The position numbers were made by a program, and so were the translations under genes. The notes under the pieces were generated by a model. It was not told where the DNA came from. It did no database searches and saw only the letters and a list, made by a program, of their open reading frames with translations. From NCBI GenBank assembly GCA_036346395.1, contig CM070599.1:20823232-20887231 (forward strand): a stretch of DNA of 64,000 nt. The letters run 5' to 3'. Source of the stretch: Hsuehochloa calcarea (taxonomy: Eukaryota; Streptophyta; Magnoliopsida; Poales; Poaceae). Below are positions 44,710 through 55,230 of this stretch, one piece after another. How positions within the stretch are numbered: the stretch's first letter is position 1; each line of letters begins with the position of its first letter.

Positions 44710-45023
44710 TACATTATATTGGAAACTTCCATTCTAATAAGTAATAAGGCAATATTGACTTGTTGCTTGACATATGCCTCAACTTGCTATAAGGAATGCA
44801 AATTACCTTTGTGCAAAAGGTAGGTCATTCATCCTTTGTTGCTTTTGTTGGTTTAGTGATGCAAATTACCTTTGTTATCGAGAATCATCTAAGGTTATTA
44901 TTTTTGGGTTGTGGGATGAAGAAGGCTTGAATAAGAGCTTAGCACAACTGGTTGCATTTTTTAGGATAATAACTTTTTTTACCTGGAACGTATGACTGTT
45001 TATTGTTCTGCAAAATGCATAAC
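44710..45023 (+). other. PPR3 3' flank, first part
   Basis: Follows the stop with GATACATTATAT, TGTTGCTTGACATATGCCTC and TAAGGAATGCAAATTACCTT, each matching the other PPR flanks. Its last eight bases, TGCATAAC, are a TSD. Confidence 0.75.
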
Positions 45024-45170
45024 CGTAGCGGAGCCGGCTGGCCCGACGCCTCGGGCGGCCCAAGCATTTCAGCCCAAAATGCTTGTTTTGATGTTGAATT
45101 TTTATTTTTAACATGTGTTTTTGCTGGGCCTCGGGCCATTGCCGGGAGGCCGAGGCCCAACTCCGCCCTG
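45024..45170. mobile_element. 147-bp hAT-like MITE, TSD TGCATAAC
   Basis: The 8-bp repeat TGCATAAC lies at 45016-45023 and 45171-45178. Ends are imperfect inverted repeats: CGTAGCGGAGCCGG against the reverse complement CAGGGCGGAGTTGG. Eight-base TSD and CAGGG-GCGGAG ends fit the hAT superfamily. PPR1 and PPR2 flanks lack the insertion. Confidence 0.82.
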
Positions 45171-45178
45171 TGCATAAC

Positions 45179-45896
45179 AGATGTTTCTATGTAATAATAA
45201 TATCAGATTGCTGACACGGTACCTGCCACTAGGCATATATAATCAGAGTTAAAACAGTTCAATTTCCTGTGTGTGGATGTGTTTTTGGCAGATCTCATTC
45301 ATGGTGATCTGCTTTGTATGCATGGGTTCATTTTATTTTGGTTTTACTAATACCATAGAAGAGCGGATGTTTGAAGATTCTGATACTATGTTCTTTCAGT
45401 GGAGACGAGTTTGTTGCATAAATGTGAGATGTGTGATGCACTATGTTTTCTTTCTTTTGATGACAACTCACTATGTTGAAGCTTTCAACTACTTTTGATC
45501 TCTCTCTCTCTTCACAATGCAGGGGAAAATGCTAGCAATAAGTTGCTCTATACTAAATGCCAGCATTTTAAAGAAGGCAGAATCCAATGGAAGAAAAAGC
45601 ATTTTGTGAGCAGCGCGTCCTAATTTATATCCCAGGTTACTTCAAGTATTGCCTCTCTCTCTCTCTAGGAACAAGTGTGCCATTCTATTGCCTTTATGAT
45701 AGAGTAAAAGTATCTCAGGTATTTCTTATCAAGTAAAAGAAATAAAATTCTAAATTCCAGATCTGAACGTTGAAGGAACATTTACCTCGGATAGGAAACA
45801 TATTAGCGACCTCCTTAGATTTTCTTGGAAACGGCACACCCTGGGAATTTGCAGTCTGGCAATTCTACCCAAAGCGGTAGGGAACCTACTCCAGCT
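45179..45896 (+). other. PPR3 3' flank, uninterrupted at the copia and MULE sites
   Basis: Includes GTGATCTGCTTTGTATGC (45313), TACTATGTTCTTTCAG (45384) and GTTGAAGCTTTCAACTACTTT, the segments interrupted by copia in PPR1 and by the MULE in PPR2. CT microsatellites lie at 45500-45513 and 45653-45667. Ends with TSD CTCCAGCT. Confidence 0.75.
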
Positions 45897-46513
45897 CAGA
45901 GTTAAAAAACCCGGCCGGTAACCGGCGGTAAAAAAAAAACCGGCCGAAATTTTTTTTATTTCAAATTTGAAATTTTGATTCCATAATGTCCTTCTCCAGT
46001 TGGTTTAGGCATTGTTATGCTAGATTATCTAGTGAAACATTGGTTTTTAGTATATTTAGCACTTATAATATACAAAAGAGCCTTTGATGCTCTTTGGATG
46101 CTCCATCCTGTCATGGTGGCTTTGGACAGCAGCATATGCCATTGCCTCCCTCTTGTATAGTGAATTGCTAATCAATGGACCAAAATGCCCATAACCAAAA
46201 ATATCTTGAGAGCCTTAGAGATAAGGCAAGGGCATAGTCAAATTTGAAATCAACTTGAAACACTTTCTCATTAATATTTGCATTATTCTAAATTTCAGTT
46301 TACTAATTACTGTTTTTCTATATTTTCCGGAATTTCCGGTTTTTCCACCGGTTTTTCCGGTTACCGGCCGGTGACCGGCCCCCAGGAAAGACGAAGTTCA
46401 AAATTTGAAATCCAAATTCGTCCGGTTTTTTTTTTGAATTTTCCGGTAACCGGCCGGTTACCGGTACCGGCCGTCCTCCGAGAATTTCCCCGGGACCGGG
46501 ATTTGGATCCATG
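45897..46513. mobile_element. 617-bp hAT-like non-autonomous element, TSD CTCCAGCT
   Basis: The 8-bp TSD CTCCAGCT is at 45889-45896 and 46514-46521. The ends CAGAGTTAAAAAACCCGG and, reversed, CATGGATCCAAATCCCGG are imperfect inverted repeats. The subterminal regions are packed with ACCGGCCGGTAACCGG-type palindromes (45910-45935 and 46340-46480). No transposase is present. The reading frame at 46278-46667 runs through element and flank and is not a gene. Confidence 0.85.
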
Positions 46514-46521
46514 CTCCAGCT

Positions 46522-47640
46522 ACCCAAAAGAAAGAAAGGGAGCCAGCAAACCGTGCCCAAATCCATCAACAAGTGGGCCATTTCTTGACTTTTGTGTTGC
46601 CGGTCATCAAATATTGTGTCACCAGATCAACACTAACACACCATCGACAAACAGGACTGCAGGGTAAAAATCTATGCTTGTCACCTCTCCCTTAATTCAC
46701 TGCCAGTTGGTCAGCTGACAAGAAGGCACAATGTGCCCTGAGCCTGAGGTGATTATTTGTTGTATGTGTTGGGGCTGAGGTGGAAGATTGGTCCCATGCT
46801 AAATTGTAAACAGATCCCAGCGCTCTGCATGGATGATAATATGAAGTGTTGCTTCATGGAGCTAATCGCCGAAAGTTCAGCTGTCTTGACTCACGAAAGC
46901 CGGTCACTTTGGGGGTCACTAGACATGTTTTGTGCTGCTCACGAAAGGTCCTGTCATGAATGATACAGCGCATCTGCCTAGAGCTCTCAAGCAAGCAGTG
47001 GTGACCTTAATTCCTTGTTTGCATGGTATTTTCCTCCCGGTGGACACTCGAAGTCAACATGGATAGCGCAGCTGGTGAAAGATTTCAGTGCTATACTGCT
47101 ATTGGTTTTGTTGCACTATAAAACTTTCTCACAACACAATATAGGGTATGGTGCAATTACTCTGGCGTCAAATATATAGATGGAACCACAAGCATATATC
47201 CATAGTTCTGAAGACTAAAGTTCGGCATGGAAAACGGAAATGCAGTGTGCTCATATTTGTCTGGCCATGGACTGCCAGTCTGTACCAAGATGCATGAAGG
47301 AAGACTACTGCCGTTGAAATGCAACGCTTCTCTCTAAAAATCAGATGCCTAGTGAAGCTTATCCAAGACAGAACAAAAGAATTGCAAACCTGGAGGCTCA
47401 CTACCTGGCCAAGTATACGTGTTTCCAAGTGTGTAATTAATGAGCTTCTTATTGAGGCTCACTGTGTTGTGGTGGAAATTCAAGAAGAATTTGTGATAAT
47501 GCTGCGACTTGGTCAACCTTTTGTCTCGGTTCAGAACATGTGCTCGGTTCAGGAATTTGGTAGGCTCATTCTTGCACTGTGGAGTTTATACATTGTTTTT
47601 GTATTTTATAGAAGTTCTGAGCTGAAAACTGTAAGGTTAT
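46522..47640 (+). other. Further paralogous PPR flank
   Basis: Matches 23400-23960 downstream of PPR1 in order: GGTGGAAGATTGGTCCCAT, CCTTAATTCCT, and ACCAAGATGCATGAAGGAAG (against GCCAAGATGTGTAAAGGAAG). Short frames at 47319-47645 are not recognised. Confidence 0.65.
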
Positions 47641-49496
47641 TATGAAACTTAGTTGTGTATAACTTGAAATATTGTATAGGTTGCAAGTGCAGACCTGAAC
47701 ATTATGGAACCATGAGTCCTATTGAAATGACTTGGTTTTGACGTGGCGGTCCTTTTGATGGCTCACACGATCAGGCGATATGGTCTGTGCGACCGTATTG
47801 CGAACTGTATATCTCTGGAAAGAGATCTCGAGGAGCTTCAAAAGTGGAAGTTGTTCAAAACGTTATCTTCTCCTCAGATTTGCCCTCAAACTTCAGATTC
47901 CTTTTTTTATTCCTTCTTTCTTGTTTTTCATTTTCATTTTTCTCCTTTTTTCCCCCTTTTCTACGATCCTTTTTTTGACCTAACTATTAATGATCAACTA
48001 ATAATTCTTCTCTAATTAATCTATAATTTCCTAACTTAATATCTAGCTAAGTTCTCTATTTTAATTTAAAGGTTAATAATAATCTACTAATTCTTCTTTA
48101 ACTTAATGTAATTTTTAGTTACACTGATATTGAACTATTTGAGTAATGAAACACTAACCATTTCTAAATATTCAACTTGTAGTTAAATTTGTTCTTTAAG
48201 TTTAACTGCTAATGTCAAACTCATTAATATCTAATGCGAGTGGTGAGAGCATGCGACTTGAGCGGACGAGTCCGTCTTGTACCACGTGGTTTGCCTAATT
48301 TAATCTAACGGAATGATTCATATCCGTAACCATCCTATACATATACAACTTAGTCCATCCAATCAAAACACACCCTAAATCATGATCACCTCCCTAACCT
48401 TATCCACAAAATCAGTCTTGCTCGTGATCTCATTTGTATCATCTGAAGGTAGGTTTCAGCAAGCTGATTGTGTAGCACCAGATGCATATGTGACATCTCC
48501 CAGTAGCGTGCCTACTCCATCTGCATATGTGCCATCTCCCAGTAGCGTGTCTACTCCATCTTCCATTGCTTCATCACCAGAAGGATCATTGAGGCGCTGC
48601 GACTCATCATACACGGTCCCAAGTTGCACTACACTATCACCTAGTTTTCCCGTCAGATATCTGTCGGCTAAAAGCCTAAAATCGACCTTCACCGACAAAT
48701 ATTGTTCCCTTGAGTTTCTTCAAAGAATTAAGCTTTCCACCCTGATCATGGGACATCTCTATCTTCAGTCCACCCTGCATGCAATAAACCAAAAGCATCA
48801 CTAGATGCAAATAAGAAAGCTATTAACATTTTCCAAGTATTTCAAGAGCATGTAGAAACTTCCTCTACGAGATGTAGAGTCCACGTGAGATAACTATACT
48901 GCTTTTGGTGTTTATTTTATGTGAGAAGCACCTGAAAGAATCGGTGCCTATTTATAGAGCAACAAGGTATGACTTGTGTTGTTTTGTGTATTTTTTTTTC
49001 ATTACACAATTTTTTTCCATGTGTTTATTTTCGTATGCACAGAACACCATTACATGTTGGAATTGATACCCATAGTCATATATATTATCATGTAATAATT
49101 TTTCAAAGGATCAAACCGCACCAAATTTCGTATGCAAGTGTGATTAATTTGGCCTAGTGGTACATGTGAAGTGGTAATTAAAATATAATGAACACAATTG
49201 CATATTCGAAGAGCATGTAGAAACTTCTTCTACAGAGATTTAGTCCATGTGAGATAACTATACTGCTTGTGGTACGTATTCATTTTGTGCCTAATTACAG
49301 AGCAACAAGGTCTGATTTGTGTTGTTTTCTGTATTTTTTTTACTAATATTCTATGTTATTTTTTTCTCACTAATACGTGGACGCATAAATACGCACATCG
49401 AGCATCTACGTAAGTACACAAGAAAGTGAGATGCCATTGTGGTGATACCATAACGCTGTGTTTTTTTTTTCACTAATAACAGGCATCCACACATTT
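47641..49496. other. Intergenic, AT-rich, with a local duplication
   Basis: No recognised gene. An open frame at 48382-48804 encodes a Ser/Pro-rich protein with a 13-residue internal repeat (TSPSSVPTPSAYV then PSPSSVSTPSS); both strands are open there, so I do not call it. The segment GCATGTAGAAACTTCCTCTA...GAGCAACAAGGT (48850-48968) recurs, diverged, at 49209-49312. The last three bases, TTT, are a TSD. Confidence 0.4.
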
Positions 49497-49904
49497 CACT
49501 ACTAGAAAACGGACAAATCCTGACGGTTGCGAATTTTCTTGACGGACCCGCACTGGCCGTCAAGATATATTATTTCGGTCACGGGAATATTATCCCCTCA
49601 GGAAAATTTGAATTTTGCTGACGGTTATAATAGAACCGTCAGCAAAATTCATTAACCTGACGGTTTGAACCGTCAGGTTAATGATTTTCGTCCCCACGTG
49701 GGAAAAAAATGCCGCGCGCCTCTCCACGCCGAAATCCCTCGGTCACGGGTATAGTGAAAATTTAAATTTTGCTGACGGTTTTATTATAACCGTCAGCAAA
49801 ATACATTAACCTCACTGTTTGAACCGTAAGGTTAATGATTGTCATCAAAAAATTTCACACGCACGCCTCTCCGTGAAATCCATCGGTCCCCCGCGCGTCC
49901 ATTC

Positions 49905-50345
49905 CCCCTCTCTCTCTCTCTCTCATTCTCTCTCCCTATCTTTCCCTCTCTCTCCCCCTTATCCCCTTCGGCCGACACTCTCCCGCACACTCCCTTTCTC
50001 TCTTCTCTGCCTCTCTATCTCTCGCTCTCTCCCACTTTGCTTTTGCCGCCGCCTCCTTCCAGTCGGCCCACGCCGTCTTCCTCTCGGCTCCCGCACACCC
50101 GGCTCTCTCTCCTCCGGTTCCCTCACGCCTCCCTCTTCACCCGACGCCAGGTAGGTAGGCCGCCTTGCGCCATGTGCCATGCGCCTCCGGCCTTACCTCC
50201 CTCCAGCTCTGCGCGTTGGCTCCCGCCGCTCGGCCCGGCCCGCCTTGCCGGCCTGACTGCTGCTGCTCCTCCTCGGCTCCTTGGCCGGCTCTGGTGCTCT
50301 CCCCCTCGGCGCCCTGCGCCTCGGTCCTCTACCGCCTCCTCCACC
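49905..50345 (+). repeat. CT-rich and GC-rich promoter-like tract in the CACTA element
   Basis: TCTCTCTC runs at 49907-49925 and nearby, then GCCGCCGCCTCC-type DNA up to about 50345. The look is that of a plant 5' UTR and first exon, possibly captured. Frames through it are composition-driven. Confidence 0.5.
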
Positions 50346-51681
50346 CGGGTAATTCCTTTTGTGCTTTAATAGTTTTTTTCAGATATTGATTGCCTCAATT
50401 TTTAATTTGAATTATCTTACGATGAGTTACATTTCTTCCGATATCTTGTAAGCATCTTGATTATATCTAAAAGATGAACTTTCTTGAAATGTTGATCATC
50501 GCATTTGTGGACATTGTGCATTCAAGTAATGGGACAATGCATAGGCGGCAGATGATAATAGTTTGAAGAATGATAACTTAAAGCACTCAAGAACAAACAA
50601 AAGGGGAGAAGAAGAATGTATCAATCATCTCTTCACATCTTATGAAGACCGACATATCAGGCCTAAAAGGAGAAACCCAAATATTTGCAAACATGATGTT
50701 CTGTATCCTTTCTTGGCATATTCTTCACTACCTCGCCTTACGTGTCGAAGGTCAAACAACTATATATGCATTTACAACACAATTGTAAATTTGAAATGGT
50801 TCCTTCCTTATCATTCTTAGATTTTGTTAACACCCTCCATCATATAATCTCGAATATTTCCATAAACCTGGTTGTGGAGAATGGGGATCGTTCTCGATGA
50901 ATCTTAATGACTCGATTACTCATCAGTATTGCGGCGGAGAAAAAGGTGTCCGCCTTTACTTGTTCAGAATTCCCTTTCTCCTTATTACGAGTGTTGAGTA
51001 CATATATTTTAAAGACCATTTGCTTATGCATTCTCGTATCAAATATCAGTGACCATTAAATCGGGGAAGGATCATTCACTATTCTCGGATCTTGGTACTG
51101 CAAGCAAAACATCTTCTTCATTTGCAACCTAAGTTTGTCCCTTGTTTATAAGCCATATCTCTTTATCAAATTATTTACCAAAAATATTCAAATGCAATTC
51201 ATTGTGCAGTACATCCTCTTTCTAGCAGATTTTGCAGGCATAAATTTCTGAAGAGATCGACTCATATCTTGACTATTACTCTTGGGACATTGATATTGCT
51301 GACCTTAGCGGTATGATGATTATTCCTATATGCAACAAATGCTTTATCTCATTAGATGCATATGACAATAGTTCAAAATTCAATATGTGAAACTCGGGCT
51401 GAATTAAACCATGCAATCAGTGGTTTGAATCACTGAAAGCTATATGGAATTTCTTTGTGGTTTATATAAGCCAAGGAAGGTCTACTGCATACTAATACTT
51501 CACTTTGATATCACCAGGATAAAATAGAACTACAGGAATTCTGGCTTGGTTCTTGTCCACCTTACCTTGGGAGATCAGGGCTCCTCCATCGTAAGCTCAT
51601 AGCCAAATATAGCTCCTGTTTATACATTTGCCAAATGACATGTTCCTTTCTTATGCTTAACTGTAGAACATATTTATGCAG

Positions 51682-51840
51682 GATTACTTTGTTGAGGAAA
51701 CCTCAAGTGAAATGGATTTAATAGGACTCTTTCCTTACTGGCTTGATATTAATCAAGGGAATGCAATACTGAATGATGTCCACATGCACTCTTTGTTTAT
51801 TCTGACTGGCCCAAATGGTGGCGGTAAATCCAGTATGTTG
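51682..51840 (+). pseudogene. MSH1: Captured MSH1 exon (MutS Walker-A region) in the CACTA element
   Basis: A TGCAG acceptor at 51681 precedes a 53-codon open exon that includes EMDLIGLFPYWLDINQGNA and SLFILTGPNGGGKSSML. The Walker-A motif GPNGGGKS and the PYWLDxNQGNAxLNDV context are those of plant MSH1, the organelle-targeted MutS homologue that guards mitochondrial and plastid genome stability. Similarity stops at 51840 and the frame meets TAG four bases on. The N-terminal mismatch-binding region, the rest of the ATPase and the GIY-YIG domain are absent, so the fragment is not functional. I did not recognise other MSH1 exons in 50400-51680, though diverged ones could be there. Confidence 0.85.
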
Positions 51841-52598
51841 GCATAGTTCATGATCTTTGATGACTTGCTAGCTCTTCTGAATAGTTGAACATGGTATTGC
51901 TGTACTTTTAGATGGACTTATATTACTTGTATGTGACATTAGTCCTTTAGGTGTATTGTGGTAGTACTGGACTTTTAGATGTCTTTTGTGTGGATTACGA
52001 TGTTGCTTTCTGCAAGTGAACCTTATGGATGGTATTTGGCTTGAAATGATTAGTTTGAACTTCTTATTTGTGTATAGAGGCATGGATGTGTATTGTGATG
52101 ATGTATGTATGTGTATTGTGGATTATATATGATGCATGGATGTGTATTGTGGATATATGATGCATGGATGTGTATTGTGGATTTATGATTCATCTATATG
52201 AAAATGTGATCAATTGAGAATTTCTGTTGGTGGGCTGTCAGAATTACATTTTCTTGACGGTTCTTACCCGTCAGCAAAGTTTATTTTCTTGACGGTTTGC
52301 AAAAACCGTCAAGTTTAATTTTCTTGACGGTTATTACCCGTCAGCAATATTCATTTTCTTGACGGTTATTACCCGTCAGCAATATTCATTTTCTTGACGG
52401 TTTTGACGGTTTGCTAAAACCGTCAGCAAAATTCATTTTCTTGACGGTTAACCGTCAGACAAATTGGACATCCCTGACCACCTAGCCCTGAGGGTATTTT
52501 ACTGACGGTTAACCATCAGGAAAATTAAACCTGACGGTTTTTCCTATTTTACTGACGGTTTTAAACCGTGAGGAAATATCTGTTTTGTGGTAGTGTTT

Positions 52599-54840
52599 AA
52601 ATCATTGTGGTGATACCATAACACTACCACTTTTCCCACGCATTCCTGATATATATGTAGATTGCATGCCATGTTCCTCGCATGAATAGGCCAACTAAGG
52701 TAGGCAATCGACAGTGGCATATGAGACTAATGGTAAATTAAAAGTACTTAATACGAAAGGTCTTTCTCAATTACAGTTTCAAAGGATTACCTTCAGAGAG
52801 AAGGGTTCTCAATTAATATTACGTACCACTCCAAGAAAAATAGACAAGCAAATTTATCCATTAATTAATGATTCTGGCCCAAGACACAAACACTTATTTC
52901 CAAACATGATGATGGATGTAGGTGAAATAAAAAGAAATGCACCCCGTTTCACATGGTTTAATACGTATGCATGTTTGGAAGATACATCCGAATCTAACTA
53001 ATGAGAGTATATCTTGCACTCACTCAAAGACAAAAGGCCTCCATGCAGTTGGAATATGCCTCGTGGGTATATACGGGTTGTAAATGGAGTCCTTCGAATT
53101 GTTTCAAAAGGCGTTTCTTCTGGGTACCGATTCATGTGTACGCCAAGCTTGTCTGTCTTGGACAATAAAACATGCGTCTTTGATGTTTGCTCGATTTGCA
53201 GGTGTTCATTTCCTTTTGGCCACTGCGGTTCTTGTAAGTTGCTACCTGCAGGCCTGTTGATGATTAGGGGGACTCAAAACTCATTGTGATCATTGCCAGC
53301 TTAACTGGAGTAATTTGGCCTGAAGTATGCAGCTGGTGGCTAAATTGGTCGTGTCATTTTGGGTCACAAACTGCAAGATCGTATTTTTGAATCTTGGTGC
53401 ACTTCTACTGTTGTGGTGTGGAATCCACGATGTGGTACTGCAACAACGCCGCGTGTGAACATTGTGCGGTACTGAAGCAATACTGCACGTGAACCGTAGT
53501 CAGGTACTATAGTATTAGAACTAGGAAAGTGATTACCTTCCTCAATAAAAATATCTATTTCTCTGAATAGTTAATTAGTTTCCTTATATAGAGATTAGTT
53601 AATTGGGAAAGTTATCTATTAGTTAGAAAGGTTATCATTTACATTGATTTTATCTATAATTGTTAGAAGAAGCCTCTATATAATGAGACATATTGTAATA
53701 GTTGGCATTAATAAAGAAAGAATAACAAAGTTCATCTTATCTCTCTAGTTTAGATGTCCTAATTTATAAATTTATCATATTATTAATACACCAAACTTCA
53801 ACTCAAATTTGTCCGCACAACCTAACAAAACTAATGCTTTTCATAAATATTCAATTTTTATATTTAGAATTTCAACATTAAAATTTGGGAGTTTTATGTA
53901 TTGAATTTATTTTTATATAGTCTAATTTATTATAAACATAACTACATGTGGATGCCATTGTTTTATGTCCAAATTTGAAGCTGTATATATTTAAATTTAA
54001 TATTAATCCTATTTTACTTTAATATAATTTTATTTGCTCAAAAATTTTTTTATCTCAGATTTAATTTGAATCTCCAACTAATTTTAATTTCAATTTGAAT
54101 TTGTCTTTTACGAATGTAACTTTAATTTAGGATTTAATTATAGTTAGTTCTGCATTTAGTTTATTCAGGATTCAATTTTAATGGAAATAATTTAGTTTAC
54201 ACACACACACTATTATACAGTTGGCATGGGGCGCTCGCTCTCAGCTAGCGCACGTCCCACATCAACAGCTATGGGCTAGGGATAACCTAGCGGCCACGTG
54301 CGTGATACGTGGAACGTGGTAGTAAAATCAAAAGCGACGTCCAGTAAACTTGGTGGAGAGCAAGACTAGACCCCGGGATTGGTAGTAAAATTTAATGTTC
54401 ATACGGACGTAAATGTGAATATCAATTTTACTTTCACGTATCACATGGCGGTTTCCTATTGTTTCACTATTTTTTTTTGGACTTCTCGCGATGTGTTACA
54501 CCAACATCCCAGGGTTTCGCGTGCACGGGTCCATGACCCACGATGACGCCACATGCGCCGGGGGTTGCCGGTGATGTAGCAGTATACTCCAATGAGCAAT
54601 CCAGCAAATTGGTGGGATAGTAATTACAACAACTTTGTAGCAGTAATTTGACATGTACACAGAAGTAAGTATTATATCCAACTTTACTACCGAATAATTA
54701 TAAGCCGTTTAGGTGTTTTTTTTAAAAAAATTTTGGTATGCGCGTGACAGTTGTGTATATTATGTGCATAAGGGCCGCGTTCTCTGGGATTCTTTGCACT
54801 GCATCAAAATTACATTTACTCTATCTGGCGGCACCACAAC
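52599..54840. other. Intergenic with a possible copia LTR fragment, no gene called
   Basis: Frames at 52714-53001 and 53014-53289 have no family resemblance. Around 53507-53750 the sequence TTAGAACTAGGAAAG ... CTCTATATAATGAGACATAT ... AATAACAAAGTTCATC has the layout of a short copia LTR, without a TSD I could confirm. 53800-54230 is very AT-rich. Confidence 0.4.
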
Positions 54841-55230
54841 ACTAAAAAACCCGTGGTTGTTTTTGTAGGCTCTTCGGCGATCTCTAGCGGCCCCCATTCC
54901 CGTTAGGATCAGAGGCGATCTTTGGCTCTAGCCCCCTGCCCACCCTGCATGTCTCTCAGTACGAGCAAACAAATCTCGCTGAATTTTCGTTCATCTCTTA
55001 TCGCGTCGTTGAAATATCTAGGGTTCGAACAAAAAATCCCCCAAACTCCGCACAATGTATTTGCCCTCCTATGACCCCATCCCAAATTCATATTTTCCAA
55101 AGCCGGTGCACGCTTAACCAGTAAAACATGGCATGGGTACAAGCCATGAAGTAAAGTTATGGTGTTCTTGTAGTAAATCACATATTTATGTTTGATATTT
55201 TTTGTTGTGTGTTTTCATTAGTGGCTGTAA
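54841..55230. other. Upstream of the decayed transposon-associated gene
   Basis: No features beyond short frames. GC-rich patch at 54870-54950. Confidence 0.4.

Larger units (their letters stand above)
49497..52595. mobile_element. CACTA-type element, 3.1 kb, TSD TTT, gene fragment inside
   Basis: Ends CACTACTAGAAAACGG and, reversed, CACTACCACAAAACAG. The 3-bp TSD TTT lies at 49494-49496 and 52596-52598. Subterminal arrays of CTTGACGGTT, ACCGTCAGCAA and CCTGACGGTT lie at 49520-49840 and 52250-52575. A different repeat word from the element at 10298 means a different CACTA family. A CT-rich leader-like tract lies at 49900-50040 and GC-rich DNA to 50350. No transposase is seen. The interior carries an MSH1 fragment. 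Confidence 0.9.

Noticed and set aside
46278..46667. 129-codon open frame rich in Gly and Pro
   Set aside because: Crosses the boundary of the 617-bp hAT-like element and reflects its CCGG palindromes.
48260..48300. Hammerhead-ribozyme-like GCGGACGAGTCCGTC
   Set aside because: The CTGATGAG and GAAA core elements are not both present. It is a short stem-loop only.
48382..48804. Ser/Pro-rich 140-codon open frame
   Set aside because: The opposite strand is open over much of the same stretch, with a short internal repeat and no family resemblance.
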